Origin: Eublepharis macularius
Lineage: Eukaryota; Chordata; Lepidosauria; Squamata; Eublepharidae
Assembly (NCBI RefSeq): GCF_028583425.1
Contig: NC_072796.1
Location: forward strand, 141,555,464 to 141,619,463
DNA: 64,000 nucleotides
Reading direction: 5' to 3'
Shown: positions 1-10,645 of the stretch, piece by piece
Numbering within the stretch: the stretch's first letter is position 1
Layout: each line of letters opens with the position of its first letter
Program-made: the position numbers and the translations under genes
The notes under the pieces: generated by a model
What the model was told of the DNA's origin: nothing
What the model saw: the letters and a program-made list of their open reading frames with translations, nothing else
Database searches by the model: none

Positions 1-151
1 GTGTGGAAACGGCCCTGTTGTTATTCCAGGAGATCTCCAGCTACCACCTGGAGATGGCCTGTAAACAAACAAATGAATAAATAAACCCTGCCTTTCCCAA
101 GCTCAGCTTCCAAACCTCCAGGAATTTCTCAACCTGGAGTTGGCAAACCTA
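1..151 (-). repeat. TIR-bearing interspersed repeat, cut by the window edge
   Basis: This stretch has the same ends as copies at 22687-22905, 25014-25234 and 25315-25510. The ends are inverted versions of each other (CCTGGAGTTGGCAA-type), and internal text about 'ggagatctcc' recurs. The inverted ends suggest a short non-autonomous DNA transposon. I cannot name the family. Confidence 0.6.
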
Positions 152-1839
152 GCAGCTACTGGGGTGATATAGGTAGTAAACCAGCCCTGCAAACGCTGCA
201 GCCTGGGGAGATGGAGTCACCCACCTCATGCCCTCTTCTGGTGCCCTCAGCTGAAGGCCCCACAGGGCAACTGGAGAGTGGTCCCTGCCTGGCAACCGTC
301 ATGCCCCATTCCCTATTAACAACCCTCATCCACGTGTATAAATGCAGTTCCTTCCCCATGAAGTTGACACCGTTAAAGGAAAGGAGTGGGAAGGGGAGAA
401 GACGGGATGCTTCTGGCTGCTCTGCTTTCGGTTTCAGGGCTCTGTAGTTTGCTGCATGACCCTGAGCCCTCGGTCTCCAGTGCAGCCTCCATCTCCCTCC
501 TGCAAGTGAATCAGCCATGCAGTAACACAAGCGCGCATCGCCTCCTGCGTGCCCTGGGAAGCGGGGGTTGCTATATCTGCAGCTTGGAGACCGAGAAACC
601 AGTATTTGAGGACAGCCCCTTCAAGAGAAAGAGATGCTTGGACGTTCCTGATGAGCCATGTCTTAAATTATAAACTTGTTATATTAAAAGGCTTTGTATG
701 GTAGCACAGTATTCATGTCGTCCTCTTTTTATGAACATGGCTAACCTTTAACATGTGGGTGTCTTTTGCATTAGCTTCTGTGTTCACGAGGATACAGGTT
801 GAGCCGGTAGCCAACAAGGTGGTTTCTCCCCATTTTTCTCTGGATTGCTGTTTAGAATTTGAGTGGAGAGATGATCTATTTTCCCATAAATTTTATTTAA
901 AGCATCTACGATAAGAAAAGTTTCTGATGCTAGCAGATTCGATATTGAGTTCTTGGGGATCTCAGATTGACCGAACCTGTTCTGCAGATCATTTGAATTT
1001 GTGGTTGCCTCTTTAGTTGATGATTGTTAGCATTATTCACATTTGTGTTATTTAATGGGGGAAGATAATCTGTGGTTAGTTGTAAAGCCTCAAAACTATT
1101 TTCAAAATTATAGTGGTGTCTAAGAGGATCTTCTGCCCTACTTTGTTCAACTTCTGTTGTTCTCTATCTGTCAGACTATAATATAACCCAAAGAGTGCAT
1201 CAGTTTGCATGATAAAATATAACCTGACATCAAATCTGTGCTATCTCAGTGAAAAACCTTCCAAACGGCAAAATGAGTGTGTGGGTCGCTGAATGTCTAT
1301 TTCGCTCATGTCTGTGCCCTCAGCTATGTCGGTGACACATCTTTCCAGGCCTGTTAACAGCGGCCAAATCCACATTACTTCTTTTTTTCCGCGTTTTCCC
1401 CACATTCTCCCCGGAATCCCGAGTGCCGGTCACATTACCTCATTAAACAGACGCATTTCATTCGCATTTCTCCCACATATGTGGTCACAGGTTTTCAACG
1501 GGAGTTTCACGGTGGCCGTGAACGGGCCAATGCGCAATTTACGCGTTTTTTTTAAAAACCACCCCCCTTCCTGTCTCTCCGGCCGTTCCGAGAGTTCCTA
1601 TTGGCTGATTCAACTTGCAAGTGCTGCGTAGTCTGCAAAAGACTGTTTTTGACTTCATAGCATTGGATTTATTGATTATGCTGTTTCTGAATCAAATCTG
1701 GTAGTTTGAAAAATCATTTTGGGGTGAATCCATCCTCAGAACGGACTCGCGAAACTTCCTTTTTAACTGTTTTTTATTTTTTTATTTTATAATACTGTAA
1801 TATCGAAATTACAGTGAATCAATCATTCAAAATAAAGAA
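152..1839. other. Intergenic DNA, no gene recognised
   Basis: Only short unconserved frames are present. Around 1260-1640 there is a moderately GC-rich patch with an open frame of 112 codons, but it lacks recognisable domains, splice context or codon character, so I do not call it a gene. 660-1250 is AT-rich and featureless by eye. Confidence 0.5.
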
Positions 1840-2500
1840 AACAGTCGCTGCCGAGGGCCGCCCCAGCGGCGGGGCTGGAGGCGCTGGGAAGCCGGCGGGC
1901 TCATCACTCGCCTCCTCTCCCGCCGGGGTCAAGAAGGTGCCCAGCAGACTGAGTCGAAGCCCAGGCACAGCTGGAGGCTCCCGGCTCAGAGCGGAGAAGG
2001 GACTGGCCAAGGCATCCCCGGCTGAGCCGAACGGCGGGGCTTGCGGGGGCTGCCGGGACAGCAAAGGTGGCTTGGCCCATGGGCTGGCACATCCGCGGAG
2101 GGGGGCTGAAGACGAACAGGGATTTTAAAAACTGCTGCCCCGGCGGCGGGCCGGGGATGCCGGCCGAGGAGACAGCCGCGTCCCTCCAAGCCTCTCTCTG
2201 CAGTGAGCCAGTGCTGCGCTGCCGGGGGGCGAGGATGCGCTGCGCTGCGAGGCGCCCTCTCCACTGTGGGCGCTCCGGCTCAGGCGCTCGCCACGCAAAG
2301 GCCCAGCTCGCGGGGCGCCTGCCCCTGCGAGGTCGCCCATCAGCGCGGCGGTCCGCGGGAGGGGAGGGGGGCGCAGCCTTCCCCCCTTGGGGTAAACGGC
2401 CCTCTGGCCACCAAGCCGGCTTGACCCCGCAGGCGCTGCCGCTCCAGTCTTGGAGAGGGGGGAAGGGGGAGCGGACGGCTGGGTGGCGTCTCGGCACGCT
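1840..2500. promoter_or_regulatory. CpG-island-like GC-rich block
   Basis: Sequence between 1840 and 2500 is very GC-rich with frequent CG dinucleotides, flanked on both sides by AT-rich DNA. Several overlapping frames are open on both strands, as expected of stop-poor GC-rich DNA, so none is called as coding. It could be the promoter or first exon of an unrecognised transcript. No TATA box or known coding exon was seen. Confidence 0.5.
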
Positions 2501-2522
2501 CCACTCGCACAGACATGCAACC

Positions 2523-2583
2523 CGCACCTTTCAAACAAGCCTTTCAAACTGCACCTTTCAAACCACCTTTCAAACCAGCCTCT
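2523..2583 (+). repeat. Short tandem repeat of a CCTTTCAAAC-like unit
   Basis: The motif 'cctttcaaac' with small variants occurs about five times in a row at the downstream edge of the GC-rich block. It is a simple minisatellite-like array. Confidence 0.7.
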
Positions 2584-2589
2584 TCATCC

Positions 2590-4449
2590 AAAGTGACTGA
2601 CCGGCCTGAACCCGCCCAAAGCTTGGCTTTGTGAAACTTCAGTAAAATTTGAGCACTGAACTGTCCTGCATAGGAAATGCCCACGAAAGCTTCCCGCATG
2701 CTTCAAAATTTCCAAAAAAGAAACGGAAGAGCCATCAGTGCTGTCAGTGGGGGAAAGAGAGGCATCATTATCTTCAATGATGTTTCTTTATAACACAAGA
2801 TCGAAATAACGGAAAAGTGAGCTCAAAAATTTTTTTAAAAAATGGGCGGGGAAAAAAGGTCCCGCCCAAAAAAGCAGTTTTCGAGCAGCCGTGTGACCGG
2901 AGGGGCGCGCGAGAAAGGCGGATTGGAAGCAGGGATGTGAACGAAGAGGAAAAAATCACGGATTGGAGGCAAACGGAAGATATCCGATAAACATGCGGGT
3001 AATGGGTGAATGTGGATTCGACCAGCGTCTCAGTCCTCAGCTTTTAATAAACTTTTTGGTTAGTTTGGCAGGCTCCTATCTGCTTCTCTTTCTAGTTTGT
3101 GCCTCTCTGTTTACTGATCTGTGAATGTGGAGTTCTAGCACTGTGTAGACAAACCTTCCTTGATTGGACTCCCCTGCAGGGGGATCAAATTTTTCTATTG
3201 CAGGAAAGAACAAAATGAATCTTTTTAGTACTTTAAAGAAGAACAGATTTATTGAATGTTACTTATTGCCTTTCCTGTATATAGTCGAAGGCAGCGTCGA
3301 CCACAGGCAATAGAGCACAATTAAAAACAACTTACACGTATCGACTGAGTAATAGATTGATTGATTGGTTGATTGATAGATATCTCAAAGACAGCAAAGC
3401 TCTCAAAGGAAAGTAACAACTATAAATAGGGTCAGTGATTTACCAGGGAAAAGTAACAGAAGAAGGCCTGACTTGGTAAAAAGGAATTTCATGTCTGAGT
3501 TCGTTGTATAATTGCTTCTCTGAGCTGGCAGGTGGATGAATGGGATCCATCTTTCAGTCTAGCTGAGCACCCGTTGGACTGACTGGAGCCACAAAAGTTC
3601 GGTGTGCTTCCTAACTCTCAAGTGTCTTTATGAAGTGCAAGTTGGCAAGCAGGAATGGGGAAAACAGAACCTGCTGCTCTGCCCCTTTCTTGCACAACTG
3701 TGAAAGGAACAATTTGGGTGCCCCATCGTTCTCCTGCGCCACTGGTCACTCTAGTGGGAGCGTGCAGCTCAAGCACCAACTCCTTTGTTCCAGATCTGCA
3801 GTTCCCAGCAAATGTAAGACATAATTTTCAGAAAAATGGTATTCCTGTGTTCTTGAAAATTAAAAGTTACAAAAAGTGAAAAAACCAAACAAACAAATCA
3901 GCTACGCTGGGAACTCTAAACACAGAGCTCACCTGGGAGAAAGGCCTTTTGTCTGGCCACAGCAACTACGAATAACACTGCTGATCCTGCTATTTCCATC
4001 CTTTTGCCGCAAAAAAGATCTTCAAGGAGTTATTCTGCCATAAAATCAGGATGCTTACTGAGAAATGAAGTAATTCTTCCTGTCCAGATTATATGTAGCT
4101 TTGTTTCCAGTAAGAGGTATTTTCAACGGACGTTCTCTACCACCCAAGAGAGGCCCCATTCCCTTGGGCATCTGCTCTTGAATTGCGGCTGATATCAGTA
4201 AAAACAAACCAATTTCAAACTTTGGCCATTTCCATACGGCCTTAATGGGACAGCCTACCAATGGTACTCTGCTAACAATATGTGGGCTCCTTCCATGCAA
4301 ACCAGTAACAATGAAGGGAAAAGACCCTCCTCCGAAGGGAAAAATATTATTGTGATTCTACAGAGTACACTAATAAATAATTGTGTGTGTGTGAGTGTGT
4401 GTATAACTTACCATAATATTGTAACATTGATTGTATGTGATGACAGGAA
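2590..4449. other. Intergenic DNA, no gene recognised
   Basis: This mostly AT-rich stretch has no domain-bearing frame. A run of GATT-type repeats occurs near 3350-3380. Nothing else supports a feature. Confidence 0.5.
4380..4402 (+). repeat. (GT)n microsatellite
   Basis: An imperfect TG/GT run. Confidence 0.8.
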
Positions 4450-4454
4450 GGATT

Positions 4455-4790
4455 GTTACATAGTCTTCTTATATAAGGTATTATAATTATAATTGGCTTT
4501 TTTCTGGGAAAAGAGGTGGTGGAACTCAGTGGGTTGCCAGCACGGGGGGCAACTCTTGGCGGGAGGTGGTGCCCCTGGTACCACATGTGCGTGCGCGCTG
4601 GAGTGGCGCGGAGGGCCATCTAAACTCCCCTCTGTCTGGAGATCAGGGGGCGGGGCCACCAGCCATGTGACCATTTTCAAGAGATTCCGGAACTCTGTTC
4701 CACTGCGTTCCAGCTGAAAAAAAGCCCTGATTATAATGATAATAATACCTTATATAATTATTATAATTATAGGTTTTCCTGTTAATTGAT
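4455..4790. mobile_element. Possible DNA transposon with AT-rich inverted flanks
   Basis: A GC-richer core at about 4495-4725 is bracketed by inverted AT-rich ends: 'ttatataaggtatta' on the left and 'aataccttatataa' on the right. The core carries its own inverted words ('ggcttttttctgg' against 'gctgaaaaaaagcc'). The arrangement looks like a non-autonomous DNA transposon inserted in or carrying AT-rich ends. The family is not identified. Confidence 0.4.
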
Positions 4791-5428
4791 TATTACATTG
4801 CACATTTCAGCACTTTGCACTTTCTAAAACAAATATATATATATGTATATACCCATACAAAATTATTTATTAATCTACTACCAAAGGTACTCTGGTAGGT
4901 TATCTCACTCATTGCACCTCATCATTTCCCATGTGTGAATGGGTCGTTAGGTTTCCGATTTTTAAGCGTTTTTTTTTTTTTAGACTGGTTTTGGTTCATG
5001 TTTAGTTTTGATGCAGGTTTTCCATGCAATTATCCTACTGTATCAATGCATGCGGAGGCTTTTTTGCACGTCAGAAAAGCCCTCCCACAAATCTCCAACC
5101 CCTCCTCTCGCCATTACCCCTCCTTTAAACATCATGTATGCATCTGGCTTGCATGTGCGATCGCATAATTCTCCCCCCTAAACATTTTTTAACGGTTACT
5201 GCGCTATTACAGTATCTACATATACAAATGGAATCTACTGCAGTGCTTGCTACATTGGATCACTCAACAATTGGAATATCAGTCTAGGAACAACACTGAG
5301 AACGAAATGCCATTTCTGATTTTATTTTAAATATGGAATTTCGCTTTGGAATACTGTTCGCATATTTATTAAACAGTGTTGCCTTTAAAACTTTGAGCGG
5401 GAAATTAACGGTAGAGAACAGAGAGCCA

Positions 5429-5690
5429 GTTTGGTGTAGCGGTTAAGACATCGGGACTCTAATCTGGAGAACCGGGTTTGATTCCCCACTTCTCCACTTG
5501 AAGCCAGCTGGGTGACCTTGGGTCAGTCTCAGCTCTCTCAGAGCTCTCTCAGCCCCACCCACCTCACAGGGTGATTGTTGTTGTGAGGATAATTATAGCA
5601 CACTTTGTAAACTGCTCTGAGTGGGCATGAAGCTGTCCTGAAGGGCAGTATATAAATCAAATGTTGTTGTTGTTGTTATTATTACACGCA
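5429..5690 (+). mobile_element. tRNA-derived SINE
   Basis: The head has a box-A-like start (GAGCCAGTTTGGTGTAG) and a box-B-like GGGTTTGATTCCC, followed by a conserved body and a (GTT/ATT)n tail. Copies in the same layout lie at 37068-37345, 41350-41620 and 52198-52455, so it is a repeat family transcribed by Pol III type promoters. Confidence 0.85.
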
Positions 5691-6247
5691 TGTGCAGGTT
5701 CTACCAAAGCTGAAAGACAGGACAACGGTATAGCACAATCCTGCATGTACTCAAAAAAAAAGAAAGTTGGGTGGGAATGCGCCAACGTCATTTATGATAG
5801 GGTGCAGATAAAGAACACGTTTTCTATTTTGGACCTTTTTTTTTCATGACAAACACCCACAGAACATGCATGAGAATGATGTGTGTGCAAGGGGAATTCT
5901 CAAAGTAGATCAAGAAGATGCGATTTTGGGACTGGGACCCCCCCCCCTTCCCGCCAAATTGGAACATGTGAAAGCGGCCTTTGTTTGCCAAGGGAAAACA
6001 TCCTCTTTTCCGAAGAGTTAAGACAGCAAATGTTTCCCAAGCAGCAGCAACTTCCCTTTAGCCACGCAAAGAGTGCCTAACAAAACTGGTTCTTCCAGCA
6101 GTATTGATGGTACAGGAGCCTTTCATTTCTGTGCACATGACGTGCTGATTCTATCCCATGACTATGGTGGCCAATGTTTCTACTAGTCACTGTATTGCGC
6201 CTTTAATAGTAAAAGGGTACACAATGAATAATTAATGAGGCAATATT

Positions 6248-6268
6248 ACGTCACCAGAGGTGACGTAA
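6248..6268. promoter_or_regulatory. Perfect near-terminal palindrome, left copy
   Basis: The 21-bp site TACGTCACC-AGA-GGTGACGTA is a perfect inverted repeat with a 3-bp centre, about 40 bp from the element end. Each arm carries a CRE half-site (ACGTCA). The equal copy in the right TIR is at 21338-21358. It could bind an ATF/CREB-type factor or act in replication or end recognition; the function is inferred. Confidence 0.6.
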
Positions 6269-6660
6269 GCAATGGCGCCCCCCTGTGACGTCACCGGAAA
6301 TGACGCCATCAAGCCCCGCCGCGGGAAATGATGCCATCAAGCCACGCCACCGGAAATGATGTGAGCAAGCTGCGCCGCATCCCCTGACGCCATCGGAAGT
6401 GACGCCAGCAGACCACTCCCCCTGCCACATCACCAGAATTGGCGTAAGCTGGCCACCCCCACCCATGACATCATCGGAAGTGACGGGTATACCATGCATA
6501 TTAATTAGGCATTTTGCATATTTGCTGTATCATAGGAAGTGACGTGTGCAGGCCACCCCCTCCCCTATTACCTCAGCGGAAGTGACATGGGAAGGCCACA
6601 ACCCCTGCAACGTAACTGGATCCCCTTTCTCAAACACCACCCACTTCCACGTCAGTGAAC
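6248..6660 (+). promoter_or_regulatory. CRE/ETS-like site array in the left TIR
   Basis: Degenerate units of about 30-35 bp repeat a GACGTCA-type CRE core beside a CCGGAA(A/G)TGACG-type ETS/CRE composite. A consensus TGACGTCA lies at 6286-6293. More than ten related units can be counted by eye. The array precedes CCAAT boxes and the left early ATG at 6858, so it is the likely early promoter/enhancer. The mirrored array in the right TIR would serve the right early gene. Confidence 0.6.
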
Positions 6661-6699
6661 TTCCGCCTGCTGCACCCCACCCCGGAAATGGGGTAACCA

Positions 6700-6857
6700 T
6701 CACAGGTATTGGCTGAGTATGGCCGTGTGACCCCTCTATCAACACGCCCGTTCACCCCCAACCAATAGGATGCTCTTAGACACACCCACACAAGGTGGTT
6801 TTTAGGAAAGAAGCCATTTTGCGCTAGCAGACACGCGGCTGGGCTCTTGCTGATAAC
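6700..6857 (+). promoter_or_regulatory. Proximal early promoter and leader (left)
   Basis: The inner TIR carries ATTGG (near 6708) and CCAAT (near 6760) boxes with no obvious TATA box, then a leader to the ATG at 6858. The right TIR has the same layout reading leftward to the ATG at 20776. Confidence 0.5.
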
Positions 6858-7985
6858 ATGGATACTCCTGTGAGGCCCCTGGAACTTATCAGCCCACCCC
6901 CGGTGGTGAAGCCTAAATTCAAAAGACGTTATATTAGCACCAGCTCTGATGACGATAGAGAGCTGGTACCGTGCAAGCTTCAGTTTTCCGCACCTGTTCA
7001 CGACGAGGAGACTCGAACATCTGCGGACATGACTGACAGTGAAATGGTCCAAATATTGAATGAGCTGATGGAAGTGTCCCCAGAATTCCCAGAACTGATT
7101 TCACAAGTGAACTCTCAAACACAGGTAATTTGAATGAGGGAAGGAGAAGGGGTAGCGGGGTCAAAAGAGGTACTGAATGTAAATGGCGCAGAGAGCTGTT
7201 AAGAAAAAAATAAAAGGTGATCTTTACTGTTTTATAGGGGCCCTCCTTCAATGTTCTGGAACTTCCTGAATTGACTTCCACTGTGCCTTTGGGTAACCAA
7301 GAAACACAATTTAACTTCAGCAGAGAATACCCAGGTAAGGCATGGAATCTTTAGTTTTTTTGGGGGGGGTATCTGGGGGGTCAATTATGTTGCTATAATT
7401 TGGAAAAAACCCTAAAATGCATTTAAACCTTCTTTATAGGCCACATCTGCAGGAGCAGGGGGAATGATAACCTCACATGAAAGGCTCAGGTCTATGAGAA
7501 GCCTTCTTCAGCTGAATATTGACCGGGATATTGACTTTATTCCACCACGCCAGCGCAAATCCGCCATGAGGAGTATTGTAAGAGCAGCAGTTTATGGCAT
7601 TCTGAGCCACTGTATAAATGGATATTTATTTGAATCTTGCGAGGGCTGCACGAATGACGCCCCGGGCCAGAGAGACCACGAATGCCTAATATGGACTGAA
7701 AATGAGCTGGACAGGAAAGTTAAATTTGTCTGTGATGAAATATGTGCGAGCTCTGCTCTGTTAATTATAAGTTCACTTGCCTATTGTCTACAATGCTTGG
7801 TTTTCACTCAGGAAAATATGGATGAAGTTTACTCCTTAATAGCCCAAGTTGGCAATGCAGTAAATTCCCAAAATGCCCTTGAAAATTTTTTGAAAGATTC
7901 TGATAAGAGAATGTTGCAGCACATTGAATGCTTAATCAAGGGAAGGTATTTCAGAACTTTTTTTGCCCGTCAACAAATGAAATAA
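6858..7985 (+). CDS. Left early gene, three exons, Cys/His motif protein
   Basis: Exons read as 6858-7124, 7238-7334 and 7453-7985. Exon 1 ends CAG/GTAATT in phase 0, exon 2 is preceded by TTTTATAG and ends CCAG/GTAAGG in phase 1, and the CAG at 7450-7452 is the acceptor that keeps frame into the long last exon. The product would be about 298 residues. The N-terminal part is acidic and starts with the TIR-encoded MDTPVRP; a basic FKRRY stretch and a Ser/Asp patch follow. The last exon has a C-x2-C...H-x-C motif (CEGC...HEC) that could bind zinc, within a helical-looking domain. I do not recognise a named family. Position next to the TIR promoter suggests an early regulatory or host-modifying role (inference). 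The upstream TATAG at 7439 is an alternative acceptor but breaks frame. Confidence 0.65.
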
Positions 7986-8400
7986 ACAGTGTTAGATCAT
8001 ATTCACAACCTGATATTCAAGTCAAGACATTGACTTGGGGGGGGGGGGGCTAATTAAATCAAGACTGGAATCCTTTTCAGAAAAGCGTGGCTGGAAGGGG
8101 GGGGCGGGTGAGGTAGTTTCCTTCAGCCATATGGTTTCCCCATTGTGCTGAGGGACCACCTGATGGACACAGCCAATCGCAGAGGAGTCTTATTGAACCA
8201 TTTTTGAAATTCATTGGTCCTTAGTTACCTACAACTTGTCTGGGAGGCGGGCAATTCAATCCAGCCTACAACATGTGCTTTCAGAAAAGCATGATTGGAA
8301 TGTCTGGAGGGGACACACCTTCAGGCACATGGTTTCCCCATTGTACTGAGGTCCACCTGAATGCCACAGCCAATCACAGAGGTGCTTTACACACAATGAA
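7986..8400 (+). promoter_or_regulatory. Repeated CCAAT-bearing block upstream of gene 2
   Basis: Two diverged copies of a ~120-bp block lie at about 8075-8200 and 8279-8395. Each has a 'ttcagaaaagc' start, 'tggtttccccattgt' middle and an 'agccaatc' CCAAT box. A partial third copy is in an intron near 9395-9450. A GC-box-like 'gggaggcggg' is near 8240. Together with the downstream noncoding exon this looks like the promoter of the second gene. Confidence 0.45.
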
Positions 8401-8481
8401 GCCAAGGTTTCATAAAGACCGGGCTAGGTTAGTCTTGCTCTCTTTTTCCTGGAACTCAAGACAGAGCCTGACCATACCCAG
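8400..8481 (+). other. Probable 5' noncoding exon of gene 2
   Basis: A consensus splice donor (CCCAG/GTGAGT) ends at 8481. Plausible acceptors before the ATG at 8963 are at about 8900 (CTCCATAG) and 8925 (TTTTACAG). The exon start is a guess, placed below the CCAAT-rich block. Confidence 0.4.
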
Positions 8482-8962
8482 GTGAGTTGACCCCCCCCCC
8501 CCCCGCTAGACAACCTTCTTTCTTTGGGAGAATGTGGAAAAATGGGGGGGGGCTACTAGTTTTTCTCTATTACTTGCTGCATTTTGGGTGGTAGTTGGTA
8601 ACTTAAATTGGGGCAGATGAGGCTTTTTAAAAAAATTGCCATTTTGTGGGAGAAAACCACCTTAATGTTTCTATATGCTGCTATTTGAGGTGGAGATTTA
8701 CCATGTGTTCTTGGAAGTTTGAAACCTGTGCCCTGGGTTTTAAGATTTAGATTGCTATGTTAGTGGAGAAATTAAAGCCACATTTCTACAATTTTTCTTT
8801 TGGGGTGTTAATTATTTAGATTGTGATGTAGGGTTTGAAGGTTTCTGGCGAGGAAAGCTTTTACTTCTAAAATGAATTGTCCCTCCATAGATAGTGAAGG
8901 CCTTCCCAGCATCTTGAATTTTACAGCCTCACTAATAAGTTCACTGGAAAAAGAGACCAGCT

Positions 8963-10645
8963 ATGGCCAATCCAAATGATGGTAAATATGCATACTCTTA
9001 TAAATACTTTTTTTTAAAAAAAAAGGTTTTTATAACTTAGCACGAAAGAAATTTTCTATGGTTTGTTGTCTCCTGTTTAGTTCAGCATAGCCATCCTGAA
9101 AGTGGAAGAGATGATGATGGGGCATCGAAGCCATGCTTGTGCAGAAATTCTAAAGAAAAAAATACAGCTCCACAGCTGACTCTTTGGGGTGCTATGAAAC
9201 ATAAAAAACCACAAGCAGGTATATTTTATTATTTGTGGCGCACTATGGTTTGCGGTGTTTTTGACAAACTAGCACATTATGGATGAGGAAATGGTTTAAA
9301 ATAAAATGGAGCTTTTTCCCTTACTGGGGCATGTCTGGGCATGTCTTGGAGGGGGGGGGGGAGTGGAATGAGTGGTATTCACGTCATGCCTGAAGGCCAT
9401 GTGCTTTCATAAAGCAATGGCTGAGTATGGGGAAGTTTTTTCCTTGGGCTGGGGCAGGGGTAAATATGCGTGCTCTTATAAATACTTGTTTTTTAAAAAA
9501 GGTTTTTTTATAACTTAGCACGAAAGAAATTTTCTATGGTTTGATGTCTCCTGTTTAGTTCAGCATAGCCATCCTGAAAGTGGAAGAGATGATGAGGGGC
9601 CATCGAAGCCATGCTTGTGCTGCAATTCTAAAGAAAAAAATTTAGCTCCACAGCTGACTCTTTGGAGCACTATGAAACATAAAAAACCACAAGCAGGTAT
9701 ATTTAATTATTCACAATGATCACAATTTTGAGGCTTTTTGACAAACTAGGGGGCTTCATGAAATGCTATTCTCAAGGTTTACTGAAGTTATCTTTTGTTT
9801 TCCATACAGACCGTGACTCTCCTAAAAGGTCCTCAAACCAGAGCTCCCCGTTGCAGCGCACAAATGTGACCCGGCAGCAGAAACCCGCCAGCAGGCTTTC
9901 AAACCCGCACACCATACAGCAAACCTGCAAGAAAGGATTGGCAAACCCAACCAAGCCAGAAGCATGCGGTAAATCAAAAAGAAAACACGCACACCAAACT
10001 GACTTTAAACAGACACAAAAGGGTGGGTCTTCAATGCCACCCTGCAAGAAACCAAAAATTGACATTTCTGATACTACTGCAGCTGTTAAAGCTATATGTG
10101 ATAGGATTGCACTGTTACATGGTAATTTGGATAGGCTAGGTTATAAAGATATCAAGGCACTGACTACCGCAGTTGAAAATGTAGTAAATCTAAAAATCTC
10201 TGATACTACTGCGGCTGTTAAAGCTATATGTGATAGCATTACACTGTTACATGGTAATTTGGATAGGCTAGGTTATAAAGATATCAAGGCACTGACTACC
10301 GCAGTTGACAATTTATTAAATCTAAAAATCTCAAATCTAAATGTGCAGCGAGGGGGATTCAAGCAAAAAGGGGCAGGCCGGGTCAATGCTCACCTGACCC
10401 CATACCGGAGGAAAAGCAAATCTTTGAAATTCAAAAACTTATGGAAAAGAGTGATACTTAAACTCCTAAATAATGCTAAACATATTAATTCCCGGCCAAA
10501 ACGCAGTGCTTCCATTTTAAAGCTGATAAGTAAAAGACAGAGGGCTAAAGAGCCAAATCAACACATGGCTGGTGGTTGTCGCCTCATCTCAGAGGAGGCG
10601 CCAACTACCCCCCCATTCAGCAAATGGAACTACAGCACCCCCTAA
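8963..10645 (+). CDS. Second spliced gene, basic protein with duplicated exon and repeat
   Basis: Exons are 8963-8981, 9081-9218, 9559-9696 and 9810-10645. All junctions are phase 1, so the frame holds throughout and gives about 376 residues. Exons 2 and 3 are copies of each other (138 nt each), both encoding SHPESGRDD and PQLTLW. The last exon encodes a Lys/Arg/Pro-rich region with a nuclear-signal-like PPCKKPK. Next comes a 44-residue unit (ISDTTAAVKAIC...) repeated twice in tandem at 10064-10195 and 10196-10327, then a very basic C-terminus. The family is not recognised. Overlap with the polymerase frame and the basic, probably nuclear character suggest a DNA-binding or replication accessory role, for example a terminal-protein-like factor (inference). 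Confidence 0.65.
10064..10327 (+). repeat. 132-bp in-frame tandem repeat, two copies
   Basis: Units 10064-10195 and 10196-10327 differ at only a few bases and encode 44 residues each. A remnant of a third unit starts at 10328 (ATCTCAAATC). The unit looks helical, so the duplication doubles a small domain. Confidence 0.9.

Larger units (their letters stand above)
6207..6887 (+). repeat. Left terminal inverted repeat
   Basis: This repeat matches the reverse complement of 20747-21398. In the inner ~235 bp compared base by base I saw two mismatches. The left copy is longer by roughly one extra ~30-bp unit near 6300-6330. Its inner edge runs through the start codon and first codons of the left early gene, and similarity fades after about 6887. 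The outer part is an array of CRE- and ETS-like sites, and the inner part has CCAAT boxes. Confidence 0.92.

Noticed and set aside
1814..2600. Several long overlapping open frames on both strands
   Set aside because: They lie in GC-rich, stop-poor DNA, overlap each other in many frames and show no domain or splice context.
6188..6206. CACTGTA word outside both ends as a target-site duplication or TIR extension
   Set aside because: It is inverted rather than direct, and the spacing to the TIR differs (12 bp against 1 bp). The boundary is left open instead.
8273..8485. 70-codon frame before gene 2
   Set aside because: It overlaps repeated promoter-like blocks and the probable noncoding exon, and no family features were seen.
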